The notes below the pieces were generated by a model. It searched no databases, was not told the DNA's origin, and saw only the letters and a program-made list of their open reading frames with translations. The translations under genes were made by a program, and so were the position numbers. From the NCBI GenBank assembly GCA_029880105.1, contig JAOUPA010000050.1, forward strand, positions 1 to 11,729: 11,729 bases of DNA. Direction: 5' to 3'. The DNA is from Gammaproteobacteria bacterium (GTDB taxonomy: Bacteria > Pseudomonadota > Gammaproteobacteria > SZUA-229). Shown here piece by piece: positions 1 through 6,837 of this stretch. Each line of letters opens with the position of its first letter. Position 1 is the stretch's first letter.

Positions 1-278
1 ACAGTTTCGGCCTGGGTGAAGTTTAGTGAAACCGCAGATCCCAGTGTATAACTGCGCTGCTTGCCATCGACTTCCAGTATCGCCTGTTTGGTGTCGGCTG
101 AAACCAGTTTCACACCTTCCGGGCTGGTTTGACCGGGTGCAAGTACCCGGCGCTGGCCGTCGATCTGGACCACGGCCTTGCCTGCAAACAGGCCCTGCAC
201 CACAATATCCGGCCCTGACGCCCATGTCGGCCTGCAACAGGCCAACAAGATAACTAATGTGTAGAAAAAAATCTTCAT
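1..278 (-). CDS. Secreted clan AA (retropepsin-like) aspartic protease family protein, N-terminal fragment
   Basis: The reading frame starts at the ATG at 278 and stays open to the left edge, giving 92 residues of an incomplete protein. Residues 1-20 look like a signal peptide: MKIF, a hydrophobic stretch (YTLVILLACC), then TWA-SG as a plausible cleavage site. The mature part (VVQGLFAGKAVVQIDGQRRV, then a PGQTSPEGVKLVSAD segment and AILEVDGK) resembles the periplasmic N-terminal region of bacterial clan AA aspartic proteases (TIGR02281-like) from memory. This small beta domain repeats an 'xxVDGKxR' pattern. The catalytic Asp-Thr/Ser-Gly motif would lie beyond the window, so protease function is an inference. 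The start is 2 bases after the pgpA stop, which suggests co-transcription and possibly translational coupling; the ribosome binding site is poor. An N-terminal domain of a different secreted protein remains possible. Confidence 0.6.
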   Translation of the reverse strand, partial: MKIFFYTLVILLACCRPTWASGPDIVVQGLFAGKAVVQIDGQRRVLAPGQTSPEGVKLVSADTKQAILEVDGKQRSYTLGSAVSLNFTQAET

Positions 279-280
279 GG

Positions 281-787
281 CTAAATAAACCAGTGGTTAT
301 ATGCCTGCAGCAGCGCCAACGATACCAGACCTGCAGCGACATCGTCGATCATAATACCAAAACCACCAGCCACGCGCTTATCCAGCCATGAAATTGGCCA
401 GGGTTTGAGTGCATCAAAAAACCGGAAAAGGATAAAGCCCGCGAGCAACCACTGCCAGCCATGCGGTACAGCGATCATCGTAATCAGAAAACCTGCGACT
501 TCGTCAATGACAATACCCGGATGATCATGCACGCCCAGTTTGCGCGAGGCGTAATGACAGATCCAGATGCCGATAAGGCTAACAAACAGCGTAGTCAAAC
601 CGTATACCATCAACGATGCCTGCTGCAATGCGAGTACCAGTGGTACAGCGACTAGTGTACCCGCAGTACCGGGCGCTCTGGGCGACAGGCCACTGCCCAG
701 GCCCAGCGCCAGACAGACGACAGGATCCTTCAACTCAACAAACCCAAGCCTGGGGGGAGAATGCGGTGATGGCGTTGACTCATTCAT
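281..787 (-). CDS. pgpA: Phosphatidylglycerophosphatase A
   Basis: PgpA removes the terminal phosphate from phosphatidylglycerophosphate to give phosphatidylglycerol, in the cytoplasmic membrane. The 168 residues are the usual length. Family signatures are the N-terminal GLGSGLSPRAPGTAGT segment (29-44), the acidic HDHPGIVIDEVAGF motif (87-100) and FRFFDALKPWPISWLD followed by GGFGIMIDDVAAG (121-153), whose Asp/Glu residues are expected to bind Mg2+. About four hydrophobic segments (roughly 45-77, 98-107, 112-124 and 150-163) fit a small membrane protein. The start ATG overlaps the thiL stop by 8 bases (ATGAATGA), so translation is probably coupled to thiL. The thiL-pgpA pairing is common in gammaproteobacteria. 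The call is secure. Confidence 0.95.
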   Translation of the reverse strand: MNESTPSPHSPPRLGFVELKDPVVCLALGLGSGLSPRAPGTAGTLVAVPLVLALQQASLMVYGLTTLFVSLIGIWICHYASRKLGVHDHPGIVIDEVAGFLITMIAVPHGWQWLLAGFILFRFFDALKPWPISWLDKRVAGGFGIMIDDVAAGLVSLALLQAYNHWFI

Positions 788-1763
788 CTGAAAAATGCTC
801 GTAACCTGAGGTATTGACCGCTATGGCTTCGCCTGCGGTATTGATAACACTTAAACTGGTAGATGCATCAATTTCACCAATATGTGTCAGCAGAACACCC
901 GTTGATTCAGCAAGCGCAAACAGCGCCTCTTCATTATGCGCTGATGCAACCAGGCACAATTCGTAGTCATCACCACCTGCCAGAAGCATCTGCGAATAAT
1001 TAAATTGATTTAAATAAACCTGACTTTTACGAAACGCTTTAGAGACCGGCAACTGGCTAAAATAAATTCTGCCGCCACAACCGCTGGCCTTGAGTATGTG
1101 ACCAAGATCAGCGACCAGGCCATCCGATATATCAATCGCGCAACCACAATAATCAGCTGCCTGCTGCGCAAACACCACTCTGGGCACAGGGCGATTTAAT
1201 TTTTTAACACACGCCCCTTTAATTGTGGAGTCTGGCAGGTCATGAATATTCAGCAGTTTTAAACCCAGTGCTGCATCACCGAGATGGCCAGTAACATAAA
1301 TTCTGTCACCAACCCTGGCGGTATCACGGCGCATGGCTTTACCCGCTTCGATAAAACCTGTCAGTTGCACAGTAATGGATAATGGGCCCTGTGTAGTATC
1401 ACCACCAATTAACTGTACTCCATAATCCTTCAATGACTCTTTAAAGCTGGTTGAGAACTCCTGTAACCAGTCATGGTCGCTATCAGGCATGGTCAGCGCC
1501 AGTGTCGCCCAGGCTGGCTCAGCAGCCATAGCGGCCAAATCGCTCAAGCTTACTGCCAGTGATTTATAGGCAATATCAGCCGGGCTGGTATTCAGCGGAA
1601 AATGCACACCAGCAACCAGTGTGTCGACCGTAACAGCCAGTTGTTTATTTGCAGGTGGAGCAAGCAGCGCACAGTCATCGCCAACACCAAGGATGACATC
1701 CTCACGCTCAGAATCAAATGTGAAGTATTGCTTGATAAGACTAAATTCTGTAACACCCGTCAT
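780..1763 (-). CDS. thiL: Thiamine-monophosphate kinase
   Basis: ThiL phosphorylates thiamine monophosphate with ATP to make the cofactor thiamine diphosphate, in the cytoplasm. The 327 residues match the family length. Diagnostic motifs of the PurM/ThiL-type fold run in order: EFSLIKQYF (6-14), GVGDDCALL (26-34), VDTLVAGVHF (46-55), SLAVSLSDLAAMAAEP (68-83), LIGGDTTQG (118-126), GDRIYVTGHLGDAALGL (152-168), AIDISDGLVADLGHIL (209-224) and LAGGDDYEL (261-269). The aspartates at 29, 30, 47, 75, 122, 211, 214, 265 and 266 are those expected for metal and ATP binding. The start at 1763 has only a weak ribosome binding site and lies 28 bases after the nusB stop. Placement between nusB and pgpA is the usual gammaproteobacterial order. 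Confidence 0.96.
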   Translation of the reverse strand: MTGVTEFSLIKQYFTFDSEREDVILGVGDDCALLAPPANKQLAVTVDTLVAGVHFPLNTSPADIAYKSLAVSLSDLAAMAAEPAWATLALTMPDSDHDWLQEFSTSFKESLKDYGVQLIGGDTTQGPLSITVQLTGFIEAGKAMRRDTARVGDRIYVTGHLGDAALGLKLLNIHDLPDSTIKGACVKKLNRPVPRVVFAQQAADYCGCAIDISDGLVADLGHILKASGCGGRIYFSQLPVSKAFRKSQVYLNQFNYSQMLLAGGDDYELCLVASAHNEEALFALAESTGVLLTHIGEIDASTSLSVINTAGEAIAVNTSGYEHFSDE

Positions 1764-1791
1764 GTCACTACTTTAGCCTAAAAAGAAATAA

Positions 1792-2244
1792 TCAGGAATC
1801 AGAGGCTGATTTTATTTCGACGGTACGTACTTCATGTGCCACCTTATCCAGTACCGCATTAACAAAGGTATGGCTTTGTTCAGCACAGAATTTTTTGGTC
1901 AACATCACAGCTTCATTCAGGACGACGCGATATGGAACATCTAGTCGCTTCATGAATTCATAACAGGCCAGACGTAATATCGCCCTCTCTACAGGGTCAA
2001 CCGAGGCAATAGCGCGACCGGTATACTGCACCAGCACCTTATCGATTTTCTTGATATTTTCTTCGACACCAAAAAACAGTTCTTTGAAATAATCAAAATC
2101 GGCCTCTGAGTCCGCATTATCTTCGACATACTGCCTTTCGATACCTTTGACATCATCATTGGTCATTTGCCATTGATAAATTGCCTGCATGGCAAAACGC
2201 CTTGCCTTACCTCTGGCTTTGGCAAGACTTTTTTTATCTGACAT
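1792..2244 (-). CDS. nusB: Transcription antitermination factor NusB
   Basis: NusB binds boxA RNA together with ribosomal protein S10 (NusE) and supports antitermination, mainly on rRNA operons. The 150-residue protein is slightly longer than E. coli NusB (139). It opens with a basic stretch (KKSLAKARGKARRFAMQAIYQW, residues 4-25 in part), typical of the RNA-binding first helix. The C-terminal family signature is DPVERAILRLACYEF (83-97) followed by VPYRVVLNEAVMLTKKF (103-119) and FVNAVLDKVA (127-136). It ends with a short polar tail (EIKSASDS) not needed for the fold. It sits between ribH and thiL, its standard position in this phylum, 46 bases downstream of ribH. Confidence 0.96.
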   Translation of the reverse strand: MSDKKSLAKARGKARRFAMQAIYQWQMTNDDVKGIERQYVEDNADSEADFDYFKELFFGVEENIKKIDKVLVQYTGRAIASVDPVERAILRLACYEFMKRLDVPYRVVLNEAVMLTKKFCAEQSHTFVNAVLDKVAHEVRTVEIKSASDS

Positions 2245-2290
2245 GGATGTTTAACCTTTTACGCAATAAGACTCAAACAGTGAGTTAATA

Positions 2291-2764
2291 CTATGAACCC
2301 AGTTTCTGGAACAGGCTAACCATTTCAATCGCAGAAGCGGCTGCTTCAGAACCTTTGTTGCCAGCTTTTGTGCCAGCGCGTTCGATAGATTGCTCAATGG
2401 AATCAGTTGTCAGAATACCATTAATAATCGGCATACCGTGGTCGAGTGCAATCGCAGACAGACCTTTGGCCGATTCATTGGCGACAATATCAAAGTGAGG
2501 TGTGGCACCACGGATAACAGCACCTAGTGCAATAATGGCACTGTACTTACCGCTCTGCGCAAGGTTCTGCACAGCCACTGGAACCTCAAAAGCACCAGGA
2601 ACTTTAACAACAGTAATGGAGCTGGCAGCAACACCACTACGCTTCAGCGTATCAAGCGCACCTGCCAACAGGCTTTCAACAACAAAACCATTAAAACGTG
2701 CACAGACAATTGCAAACTCGCCTTTGCTGTACTGCAAACTACCTTCTACAATATTTTCACTCAT
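2291..2764 (-). CDS. ribH: 6,7-dimethyl-8-ribityllumazine synthase
   Basis: RibH condenses 5-amino-6-ribitylaminouracil with 3,4-dihydroxy-2-butanone 4-phosphate to give lumazine, the penultimate riboflavin step. It usually assembles into pentamers or larger shells. The 157 residues are normal. Substrate-site motifs are ARFNGFVVESLL (22-33), KVPGAFEVPVA (54-64), ALGAVIRGATPHFDIV (79-94) and the C-terminal ERAGTKAGNKG (128-138). His90 and Arg129 correspond to the catalytic His and phosphate-contacting Arg of the family (His88 and Arg127 in B. subtilis). It lies 34 bases after ribBA, which supplies one of its two substrates. The call is secure. Confidence 0.97.
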   Translation of the reverse strand: MSENIVEGSLQYSKGEFAIVCARFNGFVVESLLAGALDTLKRSGVAASSITVVKVPGAFEVPVAVQNLAQSGKYSAIIALGAVIRGATPHFDIVANESAKGLSAIALDHGMPIINGILTTDSIEQSIERAGTKAGNKGSEAAASAIEMVSLFQKLGS

Positions 2765-2798
2765 AACTTATCTCTAGTATTTCTATTTAAATTCTTTG

Positions 2799-3899
2799 TT
2801 ACTCATTACCACTGATGTATTCAACCACTTCCAATCCAAAACCGGCAAGGCCGTGTATGACCTTCGGTGCACTCAGCAGGCGCATCTTTTTCACACCTGC
2901 ATCCATCAGTATCTGGGCACCAACGCCATCAGTACGAATATCAGTCCGTGCTGGTTTTTTCGACTCATCAATAGCAAGGTGGCTCATCATCCACTGTAGC
3001 ATTGCTTTATCTTCGTCCTTGTTTCTCAGAATCACAACCACTCCCTGATCAGCCTCGGCAATACGCTTTATCGCATCATTTAAAGGCCAGCCTTTGGTAT
3101 GCACTGAACCCATAACATCGACCAGCGTATTCACCATGTGCACACGCACCATCGTTGGCTTATCGCCATTAATAACACCTTTTACCAGTGCAAAATGAGT
3201 ACCACCATCAAGTGTATTCTGGAAAGCAATCAGTCTGAATTTACCATGTTCAGTAATAAGGTCTGTTTCCGCAACACGTTCAACAGTTTTCTCGTTCTTG
3301 ATGCGGTAACTGATCAAATCTTCAATCGTGCCAATTTTCAAATCATGCTCTTGCGCAAATTTTTCCAGATCAGGGCGACGTGCCATGGTGCCGTCTTCAT
3401 TAAGAATCTCGACGATCACTGCACTCGGATCCATACCGGCAAGCCTGGCCAGATCGCAACCCGCCTCGGTGTGGCCAGCACGACTTAGTACGCCACCAGG
3501 CTGTGCTTTTAGTGGAAAGATATGCCCGGGCTGAACGATATCGTCAGGGCCTGCATTTTCTTTTACTGCAGCCAGGATTGTGACAGCACGATCCGCGGCA
3601 GAAATGCCCGTGGTGACTCCTTCAGCCGCTTCAATCGATACAGTGAAATTGGTGCTCTGCATAACATCAGTACCACCAACCATGAGCGGCAGACGCAACT
3701 GACGGCAGCGCTGTTCAGTCAGAGTCAGGCAAATCAGGCCCCGACCATAACGAGCCATATAGTTAATTGCATCGGGCGTCACTGCGCTCGCCGCCATCAA
3801 CAGATCGCCTTCGTTTTCACGGTCTTCATCATCCATGATGATCACCATCTTACCCTGGCGAATATCTTCAATAATTTCTTCAGTTGTATTTAGCTTCAT
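2799..3899 (-). CDS. ribBA: 3,4-dihydroxy-2-butanone 4-phosphate synthase with degenerate GTP cyclohydrolase II domain (RibBX-type)
   Basis: The N-terminal half (about 1-200) is a complete DHBP synthase, which converts ribulose 5-phosphate to 3,4-dihydroxy-2-butanone 4-phosphate for RibH. It shows the acidic metal loop MDDEDRENEGDLL (22-34), STNFTVSIEA (82-91), TTGISAADRA (96-105), PGHIFPLKAQPGGVLSRAGH (124-143) and TEAGCDLARLAG (144-155). The C-terminal half (about 205-366) aligns only loosely with GTP cyclohydrolase II. Where RibA has a His-Ser-Glu-Cys segment and a Cys-Asp-Cys zinc site, this protein reads VRVHMVNTLVDVMGSVHTKG (251-270) with no cysteine. The expected Arg-Gln-Glu-Gly-Arg-Gly-Ile-Gly segment is replaced by ILRNKDEDKAM (290-300). 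Only the DHBP synthase activity is therefore supported. This matches the RibBX variants described in Proteobacteria. The ribosome binding site is weak, 21 bases after ribE. Confidence 0.93.
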   Translation of the reverse strand: MKLNTTEEIIEDIRQGKMVIIMDDEDRENEGDLLMAASAVTPDAINYMARYGRGLICLTLTEQRCRQLRLPLMVGGTDVMQSTNFTVSIEAAEGVTTGISAADRAVTILAAVKENAGPDDIVQPGHIFPLKAQPGGVLSRAGHTEAGCDLARLAGMDPSAVIVEILNEDGTMARRPDLEKFAQEHDLKIGTIEDLISYRIKNEKTVERVAETDLITEHGKFRLIAFQNTLDGGTHFALVKGVINGDKPTMVRVHMVNTLVDVMGSVHTKGWPLNDAIKRIAEADQGVVVILRNKDEDKAMLQWMMSHLAIDESKKPARTDIRTDGVGAQILMDAGVKKMRLLSAPKVIHGLAGFGLEVVEYISGNE

Positions 3900-3920
3900 A
3901 ATGTCGTAGCGGCGATTTCT

Positions 3921-4574
3921 CTAACCGATGAATCCTGCTTTAGATAATAAATCCAGACTCAGACCTTCCTTGCCCTTATCCGATGAATGTAACAATAAAC
4001 TTTCCAGGTAGCGTGCAACCAGATCAACTTCCAGATTGACTTCACTATCCGTTTTATAGCTTTGAATAATCGTTCTTTCCTGTGTATGCGGCACAATATT
4101 AATATCAAAACAGTCATCGTTAACCGCATTAACCGTCAGGCTGGTACCGTCAATACAGATCGAACCCTTTACAGCAATATATCGCTTCAACTCAGCAGGC
4201 ACCTTAATCGTGTATCTGACCGAGCGACCATCATCGGCAATATGCAGCACCTTCCCCAGCCCATCAACATGGCCGCTGACCAGGTGACCACCCAAACGCG
4301 TTGTCGGCAATAATGCCTTTTCAAGATTAACCGGGCTTCCAGTCTTCAGGTGTTTCAATGTAGTCAACGATATCGATTCATTTGAAACATCCGCAACAAA
4401 AGAACTATTATCAAATTTGACCGCAGTCAAGCAGACGCCATTGACTGCAATGCTGTCACCAAGGCTTACATCGCTCATATCAAGCGAGCCAACATCAATG
4501 CTCAAGCGCATATCACCACCGACTGGCTCAACACGCTTAACCTTGCCTATCGCTTCAATAATTCCGGTAAACAT
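3921..4574 (-). CDS. ribE: Riboflavin synthase, alpha subunit
   Basis: Riboflavin synthase dismutates two lumazine molecules to riboflavin and 5-amino-6-ribitylaminouracil. The protein begins with the near-invariant MFTGIIEAIGKV, which fixes the start at 4574. A longer in-frame start at 4610 adds 12 residues (MTWIRLKRPFRK) but overlaps the upstream gene and lacks family support. At 217 residues it is close to E. coli RibC (213). Two lumazine-binding barrels are present. The first, about 1-97, has GDSIAVNGVCLTAV (39-52) and GGHLVSGHVDG (95-105) at the junction; the second has KGSICIDGTSLTVNAV (136-151) and INIVPHTQERTI (158-169). The end (LSLDLLSKAGFIG) fits the trimerisation helix region. It lies 22 bases after the proteasome-like gene. 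Confidence 0.96.
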   Translation of the reverse strand: MFTGIIEAIGKVKRVEPVGGDMRLSIDVGSLDMSDVSLGDSIAVNGVCLTAVKFDNSSFVADVSNESISLTTLKHLKTGSPVNLEKALLPTTRLGGHLVSGHVDGLGKVLHIADDGRSVRYTIKVPAELKRYIAVKGSICIDGTSLTVNAVNDDCFDINIVPHTQERTIIQSYKTDSEVNLEVDLVARYLESLLLHSSDKGKEGLSLDLLSKAGFIG

Positions 4575-4596
4575 TTTTCTAAATGGCCTTTTTAGT

Positions 4597-5166
4597 CTAA
4601 TCCAGGTCAATCACATAACTACTCAGTGGCATGGATGAGGTGGTATTGAATTCTGCACCGGCTTTTACACCCGCAGCGGCAATCTGCTCCGCGCTTTCAT
4701 AATCATCATAGACGGCAAACATGGCGCCGAGCGCATACTCCGAACCTGAGCCTATCGACCAGAAGCGCGTATATTCAGAAACTTCGCGCAATGAGTGCAC
4801 ACCAAAAATACCATGCTTCGATGCAATCAATGCATCGATCTGGGTTGATTCATACGGATCATCGGCTTCATCTTTAGGATTGAGAAAATATTTCTCTTTC
4901 AGCACTGGATGCAGACTTCTAAATGTTTCAAAAATAGCAAGCTTGGATGAGAAATCCGCTTTGACTTTTTTATCATCAAGAATACTTTCGATAACCAGCT
5001 GATGCGCAGCACTACCAACAATACCTATATACGCATCTTTCTTTTTAATAATCTTGTCGTGATCAGCATCGTAAACTGAACTCAGGCGCAGATCACCAAA
5101 ACTGGTCAGGCTGTCCGCTGCAATACAAATCTGATTGCCTTTTTTTACAACTACAATAGTGGACAT
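4597..5166 (-). CDS. Proteasome/HslV-like Ntn hydrolase (BPH-like, Ser1 type)
   Basis: This 189-residue protein resembles HslV and bacterial proteasome-homologue subunits. It starts MSTIVVVKKGNQICIAADS. After Met removal, Ser would be residue 1, where HslV has Thr1 (TTIVSVRR), and the Asp in AADS falls exactly at mature position 17, the conserved catalytic Asp. Lys38 (DHDKII) is the best candidate for the Lys33 equivalent, with a loop about four residues longer than in HslV. IGIVGSAA (47-54) matches the Gly45/47 strand, and SIGSGSEYALGAM (137-149) matches the conserved Gly-Ser-Gly loop. An acidic insert (NPKDEADDPYE, 96-106) follows. Ser in place of Thr and no partner unfoldase are reported for some Betaproteobacteria proteasome homologues (BPH), so a self-compartmentalised protease is the likeliest role. 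Substrate is unknown. It lies between ribD and ribE with its own good ribosome binding site. Confidence 0.8.
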   Translation of the reverse strand: MSTIVVVKKGNQICIAADSLTSFGDLRLSSVYDADHDKIIKKKDAYIGIVGSAAHQLVIESILDDKKVKADFSSKLAIFETFRSLHPVLKEKYFLNPKDEADDPYESTQIDALIASKHGIFGVHSLREVSEYTRFWSIGSGSEYALGAMFAVYDDYESAEQIAAAGVKAGAEFNTTSSMPLSSYVIDLD

Positions 5167-5170
5167 TTAG

Positions 5171-5180
5171 TCTCTTCCCC
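5171..5180 (-). promoter_or_regulatory. Ribosome binding site of the proteasome-like gene
   Basis: Read on the minus strand, GGGGAAGAGA lies 4 bases upstream of the ATG at 5166. It is more purine-rich than the sites before ribBA, thiL and ribD. It supports the start that puts Ser directly after Met, which matters because the second residue would be the catalytic one. Confidence 0.6.
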
Positions 5181-5196
5181 AGCTCAATCTTTAAAA

Positions 5197-6321
5197 TTAT
5201 ATTGACGAATATTCTGGAGTGGCTGTAATGCGTATATCTTTACCCAGCATACGCACATCCTGAATATTCAGCGAAATTATGTCTTTCATTTGTGACAGAC
5301 CCGGCAGTGTAAACAAACCCCTGGCCTCATCGCCCATAATATGCGGCGCCATATAAACAACAACCTCATCAACCAGCTGTTGCTGCAAGAATGCACCACT
5401 CAACACTGCCCCTGCCTCTACATGCACTTCGTTGATTTCTTTTTCAGCCAGGTATTGCAAAGCGGCTCTCAAATCAACACGTCCCTCTTTTTCCTCGACC
5501 CGCACCACCTGGCAGGATTTTCCTGCATCTTTTTTTGATACCACATCATTCGATATCGTCATCACCAGCACTTCACCTTCAACCTCGGCTATTTTTGCAC
5601 TGACAGGAAACCGTAATTTACTATCCAGTACGACTCGAAGCGGCTGCCTGATTTCATCAACACCCAGTTCTTTTTTTGCAAGCCGGACATTCATCGACGG
5701 ATCATCTGCCAGCACGGTTGCAATACCGGTCAATACCGCCGAACTTCTGGCTCTCAATAACTGCACATCACGTCTTGCTGCATCACCGGTAATCCACTGG
5801 CTTTCACCCGATGCCATGGCCGTGCGACCATCCAGGCTCATCGCCATTTTCATTCGCACAAAAGGCAGGCCTGTTTCCATGCGTTTAATAAAACCCGGAT
5901 TCAATGCCCTGGCCTGAACTTCCATCAAACCACTTTTAACTTCAATACCACTAGCCTGTAAACGCTTTAAGCCCTGACCCGCGACCTGCGGGTTGGGATC
6001 CTGCATTGCTGCAATCACTTTCGCGATACCCGAATCAATTAGTGCATCCGCACACGGCGGTGTTTTACCAGTATGACTACACGGTTCCAAAGTCACATAG
6101 GCCGTCGCACCCCTGGCCTTTTCACCCGCCTGCCTCAATGCCAGTATTTCAGCGTGAGGCCCACCGGCCTTCTGGTGCCAGCCTTCACCAACGACCACAC
6201 CATCCTTGACCAGCACACAACCCACTCGTGGATTTGGATCAGTGCCATACAAACCTTTGTTCGCCAGGCGCAAGGCCCGTTGCATAAACTGACGATCCTG
6301 ATAGCTCTCCTGATGCTTCAT
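5197..6321 (-). CDS. ribD: Bifunctional diaminohydroxyphosphoribosylaminopyrimidine deaminase / 5-amino-6-(5-phosphoribosylamino)uracil reductase
   Basis: RibD carries out the second and third steps of riboflavin synthesis: zinc-dependent deamination of the pyrimidine, then NADPH-dependent reduction of the ribose. The 374 residues are the usual bifunctional length. The deaminase domain (about 7-145) has the zinc and catalytic signature HAE (56-58) with PCSHTGKTPPC (80-90), so His56, Glu58, Cys81 and Cys90 are in place. It is followed by AMQDPNPQVAGQGL (105-118). The reductase domain (about 152-370) shows RMKMAMSLDGRTA (156-168), SQWITGDAARRDVQLLRA (174-191), ADDPSMNVR (205-213), EVHVEAGAVLSGAFL (298-312) and VVVYMAPHIMG (320-330). 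It begins 11 bases after nrdR, the standard pairing. No FMN riboswitch is visible in front of it. Confidence 0.97.
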   Translation of the reverse strand: MKHQESYQDRQFMQRALRLANKGLYGTDPNPRVGCVLVKDGVVVGEGWHQKAGGPHAEILALRQAGEKARGATAYVTLEPCSHTGKTPPCADALIDSGIAKVIAAMQDPNPQVAGQGLKRLQASGIEVKSGLMEVQARALNPGFIKRMETGLPFVRMKMAMSLDGRTAMASGESQWITGDAARRDVQLLRARSSAVLTGIATVLADDPSMNVRLAKKELGVDEIRQPLRVVLDSKLRFPVSAKIAEVEGEVLVMTISNDVVSKKDAGKSCQVVRVEEKEGRVDLRAALQYLAEKEINEVHVEAGAVLSGAFLQQQLVDEVVVYMAPHIMGDEARGLFTLPGLSQMKDIISLNIQDVRMLGKDIRITATPEYSSI

Positions 6322-6332
6322 ATCAGCAATAC

Positions 6333-6809
6333 TCAGGAAGATTTTTTCGCCGGTTTCTTCTGTTGATCCAGTCGTTCAATCGCTTCACGGAATGCATTGA
6401 TGTCACTAAAATCCAGATAGACCGAGGCAAAACGAATATAGGCAACGTGATCCATCGCCAGTAGTTCTTCCATTACCCAGTTACCCAGCTTACTGCTGGC
6501 TACTTCCCTTTCACCGGCCGACATCAGTTTGTGCTTCATGCGATTTAATGCATCTTCTACCTGCTCCGTACTGACTGGTCGTTTCTCCAGTGCACGCATA
6601 ACACCCGAACGCATTTTCTCATCGCTATAGGGTACGCGACTGCCATCCCGTTTAACGATACGAGGCATATTGAGTTCAGCCGTTTCGTAAGTCGTAAAGC
6701 GCTCAGAGCAGGCAACACACTCGCGTCGTCTGCGCACCTGGTCACCATCATTCGACAGACGCGAATCAATAACGCGGGTATCAGGCTCTGAACAGAAAGG
6801 ACAATGCAT
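6333..6809 (-). CDS. nrdR: Transcriptional repressor NrdR
   Basis: NrdR represses ribonucleotide reductase genes in response to ATP/dATP bound by its ATP-cone. The 158-residue protein has the N-terminal zinc ribbon with Cys3, Cys6, Cys31 and Cys34 (MHCPFC ... ECVAC) and the basic stretch QVRRRREC (24-31) that helps bind DNA. The ATP-cone runs from about residue 49 (PRIVKRDGSRVPYSDEKM) to about 139, with LGNWVMEELLAMDHVAYIRFASVY in the C-terminal half. A lysine-rich tail (QQKKPAKKSS) ends the protein. A GAGTGA sequence 6 bases before the ATG can serve as ribosome binding site. It lies 28 bases after glyA. I saw no nrd genes in the window, so its targets lie elsewhere. Confidence 0.97.
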   Translation of the reverse strand: MHCPFCSEPDTRVIDSRLSNDGDQVRRRRECVACSERFTTYETAELNMPRIVKRDGSRVPYSDEKMRSGVMRALEKRPVSTEQVEDALNRMKHKLMSAGEREVASSKLGNWVMEELLAMDHVAYIRFASVYLDFSDINAFREAIERLDQQKKPAKKSS

Positions 6810-6837
6810 TTATATCACTCGTTATTTAAAATAGTCT

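Noticed and set aside
26..253. Plus-strand open frames across 1-800 and other regions opposite real genes
   Set aside because: They have no recognisable domains, lie antisense to well-supported genes, and their compositions look like translated shadows.
2255..2285. A small inverted repeat (ACTCA/TGAGT) in the nusB-ribH gap as a terminator
   Set aside because: The stem is only about 5 base pairs, has no T run on the minus strand, and lies inside a continuous operon.
3921..4610. A longer riboflavin synthase starting at 4610
   Set aside because: The extra 12 residues overlap the upstream coding region and precede the highly conserved MFTGIIE start at 4574, so the shorter protein is preferred.
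6322..6332. An FMN riboswitch ahead of the rib genes
   Set aside because: The gap before ribD is only 11 bases, and the other rib gaps and the glyA leader show none of the conserved RFN-element sequence. In many gammaproteobacteria the FMN riboswitch sits at a separate ribB elsewhere.
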